Shown here in pieces: positions 25,556 through 33,919 of a stretch of DNA of 64,000 nucleotides (within the stretch, counting starts at the first letter, position 1; every line of letters starts with the position of its first letter). A model generated the notes under the pieces. It searched no databases. It was given only the letters and a program-made list of their open reading frames with translations, and had not been told where the DNA came from. A program made the position numbers and the translations under genes. The stretch lies in assembly GCF_022179285.1 (NCBI RefSeq), contig NZ_BPQO01000012.1, positions 104,085 to 168,084 of the forward strand. The letters run 5' to 3'. The DNA is from Methylobacterium hispanicum. GTDB taxonomy: Bacteria; Pseudomonadota; Alphaproteobacteria; Rhizobiales; Beijerinckiaceae.

Positions 25556-27274
25556 ATGCCGAGCTTTCGCGAGGCCCGAGACCTGCTGCTCGCACACCGC
25601 ACCGACTACGAGGCGGCCTATGGCGGCTTCCGCTGGCCGGACCCGGTACCCTTCAACTGGGCGCTCGACTGGTTCGACGCGGAGCTGGCCGGCGATCCGG
25701 AGAGCCGCGACCGCGCGGCCCTCAGGATCGTGGAGCCCGCCGCCGGCACGGACGTCGCGCTGACCTTCGGGGAACTCGGCCGCCGGTCGAACCAAGTCGC
25801 CAACCATCTGCGCGGACTGGGCCTCCGGCGCGGCGACCACCTGCTCCTGCTGCTCGGCAATGTGCCGGCGCTCTGGGAGACGATGCTGGCCGCGATGAAG
25901 CTCGGCGCGGTGGTCATCCCCGCCACCACGCTCCTCACCGGTGAGGAGCTCGCCGACCGGCTGGAGCGCGGGCGTCCCCGGATGATCGTGGCCGGCCCCG
26001 AGCAGATCGGGCGCTTCGCCGGGCTCGACACAGCGGGGATCCTGCGCGTCGTCGTGGGTCCGGAAGCGGATGGTTGGACCGCCTACGAGGCGGCGTCCAC
26101 AGAGTCCGAAACCTTCGCGCCGGACGGTCCCACGGGCGCGGACGACCCGCTGCTCCTCTACTTCACCTCCGGCACCACCGCGAAGCCGAAGCTGGTGCGC
26201 CACAGCCACCGCTCCTACCCGGTCGGCGCCCTCTCGACCATGTACTGGCTCGGGCTGCAGCCCGGCGACGTGCACTGCAACGTCTCCTCGCCCGGATGGG
26301 CCAAGCACGCGTGGTCCTCGTTCTTCGCCCCCTGGAACGCGGGCGCGACGATCCTGGTGGTCAACCAGGCGCCGTTCAACGCGCGGGTGCTGCTCGACGC
26401 GGCCGCGAAGTACGGCGCCACCACCCTGTGCGCGCCGCCGACCGTCTGGCGCTTCGTGATCCAGGAGGATCTCTCCGCGTGGACGCTCGCGCTGCGCGAG
26501 GTCTGCGCGGCGGGCGAGCCGCTCAACCCCGAGATCATCGAGCGGGTCGGCGAGGCCTGGGGCCTCACCGTGCGCGACGGCTACGGCCAGACCGAGACCA
26601 CGGCGCTCGTCGCCAACACGCCGGGCCAATCGGTCCATCCGGGCTCGATGGGCCGGCCGCTGCCGGGTTACCGGGCGCGGGTGCTCGACCTCGACGGCCA
26701 GCCCGCCAGCGAGGGCGAGGTCTGCCTCGCGCTCGAGGACGAGCGCCCGGCCGGGCTGATGCAGGGCTACGACGACGGTGCGGGCCGGCTCTCGGGGGCC
26801 GACGGCGCGCTCTACCGCACGGGCGACGTCGCCTTCCTCGACGCGGAGGGGCGGTTCACCTTCGTCGGGCGGGCGGACGACGTGTTCAAGTCCTCCGGCT
26901 ACCGGATCAGCCCGTTCGAGCTGGAGAGCGTGCTGATCGAGCACCCGGCGGTGGCCGAGGCCGCGGTGGTGCCCGCGCCCGACCCGATCCGACACACGGT
27001 GCCGAAGGCCTACGTGACGCTGGTGGGCACGGCCGAGGGCGGGCGCGCGACCGCACTCGACATCTTCCGCTTCACCAACGCCCGGCTCGCGCAGTTCAAG
27101 CGCCTGCGCGGCGTCGAGTTCGTGGAGGAGTTGCCGAAGACGATCTCCGGCAAGATCCGCCGGGTGCAGCTGCGCCGCCTGGAGCACGAGGGCCGCACCG
27201 ACGACCCCTTCCGCGGCGCGGCCTTCACGCAGGCGGATTTCCCGGAGCTTCGCGAGGGCAAGAAGCCGGACTAG
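25556..27274 (+). CDS. AMP-forming acyl-CoA synthetase, medium-chain/acetyl type
   Basis: A 572-residue ANL ligase resembling ACSM-type synthetases. The phosphate-binding YFTSGTTAKPKLVRHSH is near residue 199. VRDGYGQTETTALVAN is near 340, GDVAFLDAEGRF near 423, and the C-terminal catalytic Lys lies in LPKTISGKIRRVQLR near 535. GGGAGATTG precedes ATG 25556. It is the last gene of the plus-strand operon, 65 bases after the hydratase. It may activate isobutyrate or another short branched acid for entry into the pathway (inference from position). A hairpin follows before the convergent glycosyltransferase. Confidence 0.88.
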   Translation: MPSFREARDLLLAHRTDYEAAYGGFRWPDPVPFNWALDWFDAELAGDPESRDRAALRIVEPAAGTDVALTFGELGRRSNQVANHLRGLGLRRGDHLLLLLGNVPALWETMLAAMKLGAVVIPATTLLTGEELADRLERGRPRMIVAGPEQIGRFAGLDTAGILRVVVGPEADGWTAYEAASTESETFAPDGPTGADDPLLLYFTSGTTAKPKLVRHSHRSYPVGALSTMYWLGLQPGDVHCNVSSPGWAKHAWSSFFAPWNAGATILVVNQAPFNARVLLDAAAKYGATTLCAPPTVWRFVIQEDLSAWTLALREVCAAGEPLNPEIIERVGEAWGLTVRDGYGQTETTALVANTPGQSVHPGSMGRPLPGYRARVLDLDGQPASEGEVCLALEDERPAGLMQGYDDGAGRLSGADGALYRTGDVAFLDAEGRFTFVGRADDVFKSSGYRISPFELESVLIEHPAVAEAAVVPAPDPIRHTVPKAYVTLVGTAEGGRATALDIFRFTNARLAQFKRLRGVEFVEELPKTISGKIRRVQLRRLEHEGRTDDPFRGAAFTQADFPELREGKKPD

Positions 27275-27283
27275 GTTGCGGGA

Positions 27284-27313
27284 CCTCCCTCCCCGTCATG
27301 CGGGGAGAGGGGG
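27284..27313. terminator. GC-rich hairpin between convergent genes
   Basis: CCCTCCCCG (27287-27295), loop TCATG, then CGGGGAGAGGG form a strong stem with a small bulge. It lies ten bases after the synthetase stop and just before the stop of the convergent glycosyltransferase, so it can end transcription from either side. No U-tract is present on either strand. Confidence 0.55.
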
Positions 27314-27322
27314 TGCTCGGGC

Positions 27323-30300
27323 TCAGAACCCGCAGGCCCGGTAATAGGCCTCGAGGTTCAGCACCGGCGGGCGCGGCGACGGCGCCAGCGGCGGCGGATC
27401 GCGCAAAGCCAGCAGCGCGTCGAGCAGCACCTTCGCGTCCCGCGTCGGCGGGATCAGGTGGCCGCCGCCCTCCGCGCGGATCCGCTCGGCCGGCGCGCCG
27501 AGGTCGAAGGCCACGGCCGGGTAGCCGGCGGCGCGGATTTCCGAGAGCACGTAGGAGTAGGTCTCGGGCCAGACGCTCGGCAGGAACACGACGTCCGGAT
27601 CCGCTTCCGTGAGCAGCGCCGGCAGATCCTCCGGAGCGTAGAGGCCGGTGACCGCGGCATTGCCGAGGCGCAGGAGGCGCGGCGTGTCGATCGTGTGGCC
27701 GACCACCGTAAGGAAGAGCGGCGCCCGCTCGCGCGCCGCCTGCTCGCAGAGCCGCAGCAGGATCTCGTAGCCCTTGTGCTCGGCGATGGCGCCGACGACC
27801 GCGACGTGGAGCGGGGCGCCCGCCGCGCGGTGGCGCCGCGGCCGGTCCGGCGCCGGCCCCGGTCCGGCCTCCGGGTGCGGCACGACGGCGATGTTCGTCA
27901 GGCCGAAACGCCGGGCGTAGCGCTCGGCCGTGTCCCGCGAGGGCGCGAGGAGTGCGCGGGCGCCGCGCAGAAGCCGTTCGTTGAAGGCGAGGAAGCCCGG
28001 CATGTCGGACCGGATCAGCCCGCCCTGGTCGCCGAAATCGTAGTCGAGGTCGCCCTCGACGCAGATCTGGCAGACCTGCGGGGGCGGCTCGCCGCAGTAG
28101 AAGCGCCGCCCGTCGGTGAGGTTCACCCGCGGGCAGTACCACTGGAAATCGTGCAGCGTCACCGCGTAGGGCCGGCGCCCGTCGAGGAGCCCCGCCAGCA
28201 CCCCGCCGGTGAGAAACAGGCGGGAATGGACATGGAGGGCAACCGCCGCGCCCTGCCCTTCCAGCCCGGCGAGGAACGATTCGACGCGCCCCTCCCGCAG
28301 CGTCAGGCTCACGCCGGCCCGGTCGAGGCTCAGTTCCAGGCGCCGGTCTTCCCCGTCGGTGTCGATCGGGCGGAGCACCGCGACCTCATGCTCGGGCGCG
28401 CGCGGCAGCGCGCAGAGGTCGGCGATGAAGCGCTCCGTGCCCCCGCCGAAGCCGTGGGTGAGGTGGAGCGTCAGGCGCGCGAAGCGGCCGGCGAGCAGCC
28501 GCAGCAGCACCGCCTCGCGCAACGGTTCCAGCGGGTCGGCGCGGGTGAAGGCCTCGAGCTCGGGAACGTAGTCCGGGTAGAGCGCCTCCAGCCGGGCGTG
28601 GTTGACGGCGAGAAGCGCCAGCCGCGCCGCGGGGGTGAAGGAGACCGAGCCCTCGTGCATCACGAAGGTGTCGGTCGCCGCGAGGTGGACCCAGCCGAGG
28701 TCGCTCGCGGTCAGGCACCACTCGACCTCCTCGCAGTAGCCGCGGCCCCAGTCGAGGGAGAAGGGGCCGACCTCGTCGAGCGCCGCGCGATTGAGGTGCA
28801 TGCAGAACCCGACACCGGTCGGCACCTCGACGGGCTCCGCGGCGTTCCCCGCGAAGGCGGCGTCGAGGGCGGCGGCGTCGAGGCCGAGGGGGCTCGCGTT
28901 GCGCGCGGTCGTGCTCGGGAAGCTCAGGATCGTCGCGGTGTTCGACATCGGCGTCACCGAGGCGATGCCGGGCCGCACGTGGCAGTGCCGGGCGAGGCGC
29001 TCGACCGCGCCCGGCGGCAGGACCGTGTCGGCGTTCAAGAGCAGCGCGTCCTCGCCGCGGGCCAGCATGGCGAGACCCCGGTTCACGGTGGCGATGAAGC
29101 CGAGGTTCTTCGGGTTGCGCGCGATGGTCAGGCCCGGGTAGCGCCGGGACTCGAGCTCGGCGAGATAGCGCCCCACCTCCGGGTCCGGCGAGGCGTCGTC
29201 GATGACGATCGCGCGCACCCGCCGGACGCCGAGCTGCGGCAGCAGCGCGGCGAGGCAGAGCCTGAGGTCGGCGAGCCCGTCGTAGACGGGCACGATCGCG
29301 CAGACCGGCGGCGGCTGCACGGTGGGGCGCACGACCTCCCCGGGCCCGTAGGCCGCGGTCGCCGCGGCCCCGGGCTGGAAGGCGATCGCCGCGTCCGGCC
29401 TCCGGCGCTCGACATCGTGGATCCGCGCCCGGACGGCTTGGCGCCGCGCGAGGCTGAGGGCGGGCCGCTCGGAGCCGCGCCCGTCCGGACCGAGGAGCGC
29501 GGCGCGCGCCTCCGCCCGCTCTGCGGCCACCCGGCCGAGGCGGTCGCTGCCGACCCGGCCGACGACCCGGCCGCTGCCCTCGGGTCCCGCCACCAGCAGG
29601 CTGCCGGGCTCGACCGGCTCCTCGAAGGCGAAGCTCGCCCAGTCGCGCCCGAAGGCGGCCCGGAGGTCGGCGCGCGCGTGCGTGGTGGTGCTGGCGCGGG
29701 TGATCCCGTCCGTGACGATGCGCAGCGTCGTCGGCGCGTCGTCGGCGGAGCGGTCGAAATACCAGCCGGAGAGGCCGTCCGGCCCCGCCGTCTCGATGTG
29801 GAATTTCGGCCGCGCCCGCCAGGGCCCGAGATCGAGCAGGGTCTCGCCCGCGCGCACGCCGAGCCGGTGCTCGCTGCCGTCGAGCACGCGCGGCGGCAGC
29901 GGCAGGCGGAAGCCGTTCCAGCCACCCTGCCCGCCCGGCATCAGGAAGCGCCGGAAGCGGTCGAGCACGACCGGCTCCCCGGCCTCGCCGTCGATCACGA
30001 GTTGCACCCGCGGCACGTCGCAGGGGAAGAGCGGCGAGACCCAGCCCTCCAGGCCGTGATCGCGCACGCCCGCGATCCGGCCGGCGTAGAGGCCGGGCCC
30101 CAGGGTGAAGCGCTGCCGCCGCGTCCGGCCGCCGACCTCGACGCTCAGGGTGCAGGAGCCGGCCCCGTCGGCCGCGAGCGGCGCGACGAGGAGCGTCGCC
30201 CCCGGCTCGGCGAACACCTGCACGCCCTCGACCGGGCGCTCGGGCGCCTCACCCGTCCGCGCGGCGATCCGCACGGCGTCCGGCGCAACGCCCGGTTCGA

Positions 30301-30466
30301 GCGCCACCGCGACGCCGCCGTCGAAGGGGGTGAACCATGCGACCGGGCCGGAGGGGCGGCGCAGCCAGCGCGTGCCATCCGTGCCCAGCCGCTTCAGCTG
30401 CTTGAGAAGATCCAAGATCCGCGCGGCTCCAACCCCTCGGCGTCCCGGCCGGGCGCCGCTCCTCAT
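27323..30466 (-). CDS. Large two-domain glycosyltransferase (GT2 plus GT4) with unknown N-terminal region
   Basis: A 1047-residue protein. Residues 1 to about 370 form a region of beta-rich repeats (GVSLDV-type segments such as GWYFDRSADDAPTTLRIV) that I cannot name. About 380-640 is a family 2 transferase (CAIVPVYDGLADLRLCL; DDASPDPEVG; LLNADTVLPPGAVERLA). About 665-1040 is a GT4-type transferase (LTHGFGGGTERFIADLC; the C-terminal VFLPSVWPETYSYVLSEIRA). No membrane span is present. It probably builds a surface polysaccharide. ATG 30466 with GGAA upstream was used; a TTG at residue 18 is possible. It is divergent from the DUF3750 gene. Confidence 0.82.
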   Translation of the reverse strand: MRSGARPGRRGVGAARILDLLKQLKRLGTDGTRWLRRPSGPVAWFTPFDGGVAVALEPGVAPDAVRIAARTGEAPERPVEGVQVFAEPGATLLVAPLAADGAGSCTLSVEVGGRTRRQRFTLGPGLYAGRIAGVRDHGLEGWVSPLFPCDVPRVQLVIDGEAGEPVVLDRFRRFLMPGGQGGWNGFRLPLPPRVLDGSEHRLGVRAGETLLDLGPWRARPKFHIETAGPDGLSGWYFDRSADDAPTTLRIVTDGITRASTTTHARADLRAAFGRDWASFAFEEPVEPGSLLVAGPEGSGRVVGRVGSDRLGRVAAERAEARAALLGPDGRGSERPALSLARRQAVRARIHDVERRRPDAAIAFQPGAAATAAYGPGEVVRPTVQPPPVCAIVPVYDGLADLRLCLAALLPQLGVRRVRAIVIDDASPDPEVGRYLAELESRRYPGLTIARNPKNLGFIATVNRGLAMLARGEDALLLNADTVLPPGAVERLARHCHVRPGIASVTPMSNTATILSFPSTTARNASPLGLDAAALDAAFAGNAAEPVEVPTGVGFCMHLNRAALDEVGPFSLDWGRGYCEEVEWCLTASDLGWVHLAATDTFVMHEGSVSFTPAARLALLAVNHARLEALYPDYVPELEAFTRADPLEPLREAVLLRLLAGRFARLTLHLTHGFGGGTERFIADLCALPRAPEHEVAVLRPIDTDGEDRRLELSLDRAGVSLTLREGRVESFLAGLEGQGAAVALHVHSRLFLTGGVLAGLLDGRRPYAVTLHDFQWYCPRVNLTDGRRFYCGEPPPQVCQICVEGDLDYDFGDQGGLIRSDMPGFLAFNERLLRGARALLAPSRDTAERYARRFGLTNIAVVPHPEAGPGPAPDRPRRHRAAGAPLHVAVVGAIAEHKGYEILLRLCEQAARERAPLFLTVVGHTIDTPRLLRLGNAAVTGLYAPEDLPALLTEADPDVVFLPSVWPETYSYVLSEIRAAGYPAVAFDLGAPAERIRAEGGGHLIPPTRDAKVLLDALLALRDPPPLAPSPRPPVLNLEAYYRACGF

Positions 30467-30560
30467 AACGGTTCCGATCTGCGCGCGAAACGCCGCCCTC
30501 GCGACGCGGGCGAGCCGGCACCATATCCGCGAAGCTCCCCGTCTGGCTCAGGTCCCCCGC

Positions 30561-31289
30561 GTGCTCAGGATCGCCGTTCTCGCGCTCGTCCTCCTCTATC
30601 TCCTGCCCATCGGCATCTCGGCCCTGCTCTACGCCGCCCGCGCGCGCGGCGACTGGCGCGCGGCCGACCGCTCCAGCGCCGGCCTCCTGCCCGAGCCGCG
30701 CGCGCACCGTCCGGCACTGGTTCGGGTCTTCTCGGCCCGCACGGTGAGCTGGCGCGGAATCCTGGCGACCCATGCCTGGATCGTGGTGAAGGAGGAGGGC
30801 GCGGGCACCTACAGCCGCTTCGACTACACCGCCTGGGGCCGGCCGATCTGGGTGGACCGCTTCGTGCCGGACGGGCGCTGGTTCGGCAGCGTGCCCGAGA
30901 CCGTGGTCGGCCTCGATGGCGCGGAGGCCGCGGCGGCGATCCCGCGCATCCGCGCGGTGATCGCGGGCTACCGCTACGCCGCGCCCGGCGACTACACGGT
31001 CTGGCCGGGCCCGAACTCGAACACCTTCGTGGCCGCCGTGATGGCGGCGGTCCCCGGGATCCGGGCCGGCCTGCCGGCCACCGCCATCGGCAAGGACTTT
31101 CCCTACGACGGGCGCTGGTTCGGCACCACGCCCTCCCGCACCGGCCTGCGGCTCAATCTCGGCGGCTATCTCGGCCTCACCCTCGGCTGGGTGGAGGGGG
31201 TGGAGCTGAACATCCTCGGCGCCGTGGCGGGGCTCGACCTGCGCCGCCCGGCGGTGAAGCTGCCGGCGCTCGGCCGCGTCGGGTTCTGA
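30561..31289 (+). CDS. DUF3750 family membrane-anchored protein
   Basis: A 242-residue protein with one N-terminal membrane anchor (residues 2-22) and a soluble domain matching DUF3750. The domain holds conserved blocks HAWIVVKEEGAGTYSRFDYT, WPGPNSNTFVAAV (a Cys-free NlpC-like core with Asn), and GLTLGWVEGVELNILG. The GTG at 30561 gives a natural Met-Leu-Arg-Ile n-region; the open frame upstream is noise. The family function is unknown, probably periplasmic. It is divergent from the large glycosyltransferase with 94 bases between the starts. Confidence 0.85.
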   Translation: MLRIAVLALVLLYLLPIGISALLYAARARGDWRAADRSSAGLLPEPRAHRPALVRVFSARTVSWRGILATHAWIVVKEEGAGTYSRFDYTAWGRPIWVDRFVPDGRWFGSVPETVVGLDGAEAAAAIPRIRAVIAGYRYAAPGDYTVWPGPNSNTFVAAVMAAVPGIRAGLPATAIGKDFPYDGRWFGTTPSRTGLRLNLGGYLGLTLGWVEGVELNILGAVAGLDLRRPAVKLPALGRVGF

Positions 31290-31778
31290 ACCGGGGCCGC
31301 CCCTGCCCCGGACGCCCGCTGGTTGATCGGTTCGGCCGCACGCGGTGAACCGCGCCGTGCCCCCTCTCCCATAGGGAGAGGGTTGGGGTGAGGGGTATGA
31401 CCTCACAGAATCGAGCACGCCATCGACGCGCGTTCAGGGTGAGCCTCGGCTTGCAGCCTCATACCCCTCACCCGGCTTTCTGCGAAAGCAGACCTCTCCC
31501 TACGGGAGAGGGGACCCGCGCTTCATCCTGCGGCGATGCGTTCGACCGAACCCATCAACCGGAAACGGCATCGGGCAGGCGTCCGGGAAAAGGCCTGAGC
31601 GTCGGTTGCGAGGATCGGAGACACCGACGGCGGGCGGGGCCGGCCCTCCCTGACGGGCCCCGACGGCGAAGCCTGGTGCGCCGCCACACCGCGGACGCGT
31701 CGCGCACGCGGCAAGACATACGGGCGAAACCCGGCCGGCCCAGAGCCCGCCGCGTCAGCGAGCGCGGAAGGCTATCCG
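31290..31778. other. Intergenic region holding a family A repeat
   Basis: 489 bases between the DUF3750 gene and a small membrane protein gene. The left part carries the palindromic repeat at 31356-31520. In the rest I see only Arg-rich shadow frames and no convincing promoter or RNA. Confidence 0.5.
31356..31520. repeat. Family A palindromic intergenic repeat, copy 2
   Basis: About 165 bases. The left arm GCCCCCTCTCCCATAGGGAG with AGGGTTGGGGTGAGGGGTAT matches copies 1 and 3 almost base for base. The right arm TCATACCCCTCACCC is then interrupted by a short insertion (GGCTTTCTGCGAAAGCAGA, itself a hairpin) before CCTCTCCCTACGGGAGAGGG. The centre again holds GCACGCCATCGACGCGCGT. Confidence 0.85.
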
Positions 31779-31985
31779 ATGGTCGTCGCCCACCTGTTCC
31801 GAATCCTCAGCGCGGTCCTGTTCGCCGCGGCGCTGGTCGTCGCCCCGCTCGCGAACCCGCTCCTCGCCTCGGCCTGCCTGATCCTGGGCGGCGCCCTCGC
31901 GGCCTGGCGGGGCGCTGCCGACCTCGGCCTCCTCGCGGGGGCTATCGGCCTCGCGCGGGGCGTGGCGGTCCGCGACCGGGCCTGA
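31779..31985 (+). CDS. Small hydrophobic membrane protein
   Basis: A 68-residue protein, almost wholly hydrophobic, with two or three spans (about residues 8-25, 27-44 and 47-60) and a charged tail VRDRA. The GGAAGG ribosome site is about seven bases before ATG 31779. It is convergent with the secreted protein gene at 32008. No family is recognised. Confidence 0.55.
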   Translation: MVVAHLFRILSAVLFAAALVVAPLANPLLASACLILGGALAAWRGAADLGLLAGAIGLARGVAVRDRA

Positions 31986-32007
31986 GGGGCCTTTCCGCGC
32001 CGATCGC

Positions 32008-32460
32008 CTACCCGCCCCGGCGCAGCACCGGGCAAGCCTCGCCGGCGAAGGGCCCGAGGATGACGTCGCCCTGGTTCGGGTTGTTCACGGTGAACGGCGC
32101 CGTGCCCTGCAGGCCCCAGAAGCCCTTGCCCATCTGCGGCCGGAACCAGGGATCGCCGAAATCGATGAAGCAGCGGTCCTGCACGGCCACGTAGGCGAAG
32201 CTCGCCTGCGCCACGGGCCCGCCCGCGGTCGCGTCGCCGCAATATGCCGCGAGGCTGATCGTGCCCGGGCGCTCCAGCCGCAGGGGCACCGATCGGCCGG
32301 GCAGGATCGTCACCGACGGCCCGCCGTCGCGGCTCGCAACCAGCACGAGGGCCGAGCGGTTGTAGACCCGCCGCAGGCAGCCGGCCGCCGCCTCGGCGCT
32401 CCAAGAGCCCGCGAGGATCGCCGCAGCCGCCAGCGCGGCACTCCGTCTCCACTGCATCAT
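32008..32460 (-). CDS. Secreted hypothetical protein with four cysteines
   Basis: A 150-residue exported protein. Signal peptide residues 1-26 (ending AEAAAG). The mature domain has Cys at about 28, 74, 97 and 143, which probably form two disulfides. Beta-type segments ALVLVASRDGG and RPGTISLAAYCG precede a FIDFGDPWFRPQM motif and a C-terminal QGDVILGPFAGEACPVL. It starts MMQW; ATG 32460 and ATG 32457 are both possible. It is divergent from dinB. The family is not recognised; the domain looks like a small periplasmic beta-sandwich. Confidence 0.7.
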   Translation of the reverse strand: MMQWRRSAALAAAAILAGSWSAEAAAGCLRRVYNRSALVLVASRDGGPSVTILPGRSVPLRLERPGTISLAAYCGDATAGGPVAQASFAYVAVQDRCFIDFGDPWFRPQMGKGFWGLQGTAPFTVNNPNQGDVILGPFAGEACPVLRRGG

Positions 32461-32651
32461 GGTTGCCGAGATCCTCACGCGACCGGCCCTCCGGCGGAGG
32501 GCGCCTGCCGGAGGTGATAGCGCGTCGCGGGCCGCCGCCAAGCCTGACCCGCGCCCCTTCTGCGGCCTGTGGTTGCGTTCGGCCCCGCCGCGATAGCGGT
32601 GGACGGCACATCGCCCGTGCTTGACCGGCCCGCCGCCCGACCGCATCGAAA

Positions 32652-32666
32652 GAACGAAAGACGAAC
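32652..32666. promoter_or_regulatory. LexA SOS box in front of dinB
   Basis: GAAC-N7-GAAC (N7 = GAAAGAC) is the direct-repeat SOS box known for LexA of Alphaproteobacteria, usually written GTTC-N7-GTTC on the other strand. It ends 25 bases before the dinB start codon, where it could block the promoter, so dinB should be induced by DNA damage. Confidence 0.8.
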
Positions 32667-32691
32667 CTACCGACACGGACGCGAGTCCAGG

Positions 32692-33786
32692 ATGCTGCCC
32701 GAACCGGATACGAATCCGCATCCGCGCAAGATCATCCACATCGACATGGACGCCTTCTACGCCTCCGTCGAGCAGCGCGACGACCCCGCCCTGCGCGGTC
32801 GCCCGGTCGCGGTCGGCGGCTCGCGCGAGCGCGGCGTGGTGGCGGCGGCGAGCTACGAGGCCCGCGTCTTCGGGGTGCGCTCGGCCATGCCCTCGGTGAC
32901 CGCGCGGCGGCGCTGCCCGGACCTCGTCTTTGTCAAGCCGCGCTTCGAGGTCTACCGGGCGATCTCGGAGGAGATCCGGGCGATCTTCGCCGAGCACACC
33001 GCGATCATCGAGCCGGTCGCCCTCGACGAGGCCTATCTCGACGTCACCGAGAACCTGCAGGGCCTGCCGAGCGCGACCGCGGTGGCGCGGGCGATCCGGG
33101 CGGCGATCTTGGAGCGCACCGGCCTCGTGGCATCGGCGGGCGTCTCCTACAACAAGTTCCTGGCCAAGGTCGCCTCGGACCACCGCAAGCCCGACGCGCT
33201 CTTCGTGATCACCCCCGCGATGGGCCCGTCCTTCGTCGAGACCCTGAGCATCGGCCGCTTCCACGGGGTCGGGCCGGTCACCGAGGCACGGATGCGCGCG
33301 CTCGGCATCGAGACGGGCCGAGACCTGCGCGAGCGCCCGCTGGAGGAGCTGACCGCGCATTTCGGCAGCGCGGCCGCCTACTACCACGCGGTCGCGCGCG
33401 GGATCGACGAGCGGCCGGTGCGGGCGCACCGCGTGCGCAAGTCGATCGGCGCCGAGACCACCTTCGGGGACGACACCGCCGACCGGACCGTGCTGGCCGA
33501 GCGGCTCGCGCCGATAATCGACCGGGTCTGGCAGGCGAGCGTGGCCAAGGGCGTGCGGGGGCGGACCGTCACCCTCAAGCTGAAGCTCTCCGATTTCACG
33601 CTGATGACGCGGGCCCGCTCGGGGCCGGCGCCCGTCGGCGACAGGAGCGGGCTGGAGCGCGCCGCGCTCGCGCTGCTCGACGAGGCGATGCCGCTCCGGC
33701 GCAGCGCGCGGCTCATCGGGCTCAGCCTCTCCGGCCTCGGTGAGGCGGATGCGGCGGGACCGGTGCAGCTCGGTCTCGAGATCTGA
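32692..33786 (+). CDS. dinB: DNA polymerase IV
   Basis: A 364-residue Y-family translesion polymerase. The catalytic carboxylates are in IIHIDMDAFYASVEQRDD near residue 16 and VALDEAYLDVT near 110. The AGVSYNKFLAKVASDHRKPD fingers/palm motif, the thumb helix-hairpin-helix (FHGVGPVTEARMRALGI) and the little-finger domain (RKSIGAETTFGDDT) follow in order. It extends past lesions without proofreading. Start at ATG 32692 was chosen because the SOS box overlaps the longer frame. The C-terminus lacks an obvious beta-clamp peptide beyond GPVQLGLEI, which could serve as one. Confidence 0.95.
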   Translation: MLPEPDTNPHPRKIIHIDMDAFYASVEQRDDPALRGRPVAVGGSRERGVVAAASYEARVFGVRSAMPSVTARRRCPDLVFVKPRFEVYRAISEEIRAIFAEHTAIIEPVALDEAYLDVTENLQGLPSATAVARAIRAAILERTGLVASAGVSYNKFLAKVASDHRKPDALFVITPAMGPSFVETLSIGRFHGVGPVTEARMRALGIETGRDLRERPLEELTAHFGSAAAYYHAVARGIDERPVRAHRVRKSIGAETTFGDDTADRTVLAERLAPIIDRVWQASVAKGVRGRTVTLKLKLSDFTLMTRARSGPAPVGDRSGLERAALALLDEAMPLRRSARLIGLSLSGLGEADAAGPVQLGLEI

Positions 33787-33836
33787 CGTTATACAACCGA
33801 AGTTCGCATCTTCGACCATTACGACGATCACAGGAT

Positions 33837-33857
33837 GTGTGCTACGAATTAACACAC
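33837..33857. promoter_or_regulatory. Inverted repeat upstream of Crp/Fnr gene
   Basis: GTGTG-N11-CACAC, in an AT-rich segment about 60 bases before the Crp/Fnr start. It could be an operator or part of the promoter. Neither half matches the FNR consensus TTGAT-N4-ATCAA. Confidence 0.4.
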
Positions 33858-33875
33858 GTGAATTTCTCGACGGCT

Positions 33876-33897
33876 GCACGGATCGAAAGATCCGTGC
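33876..33897 (+). promoter_or_regulatory. Perfect hairpin with GAAA loop in the Crp/Fnr leader
   Basis: GCACGGATC (33876-33884), loop GAAA, GATCCGTGC (33889-33897): a nine-pair perfect stem closed by a GNRA tetraloop, 22 bases before the ATG. In the mRNA it would lie just upstream of the ribosome site and could affect stability or translation. Confidence 0.5.
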
Positions 33898-33919
33898 GCT
33901 GGTCTCTTCGAGGGACGGG

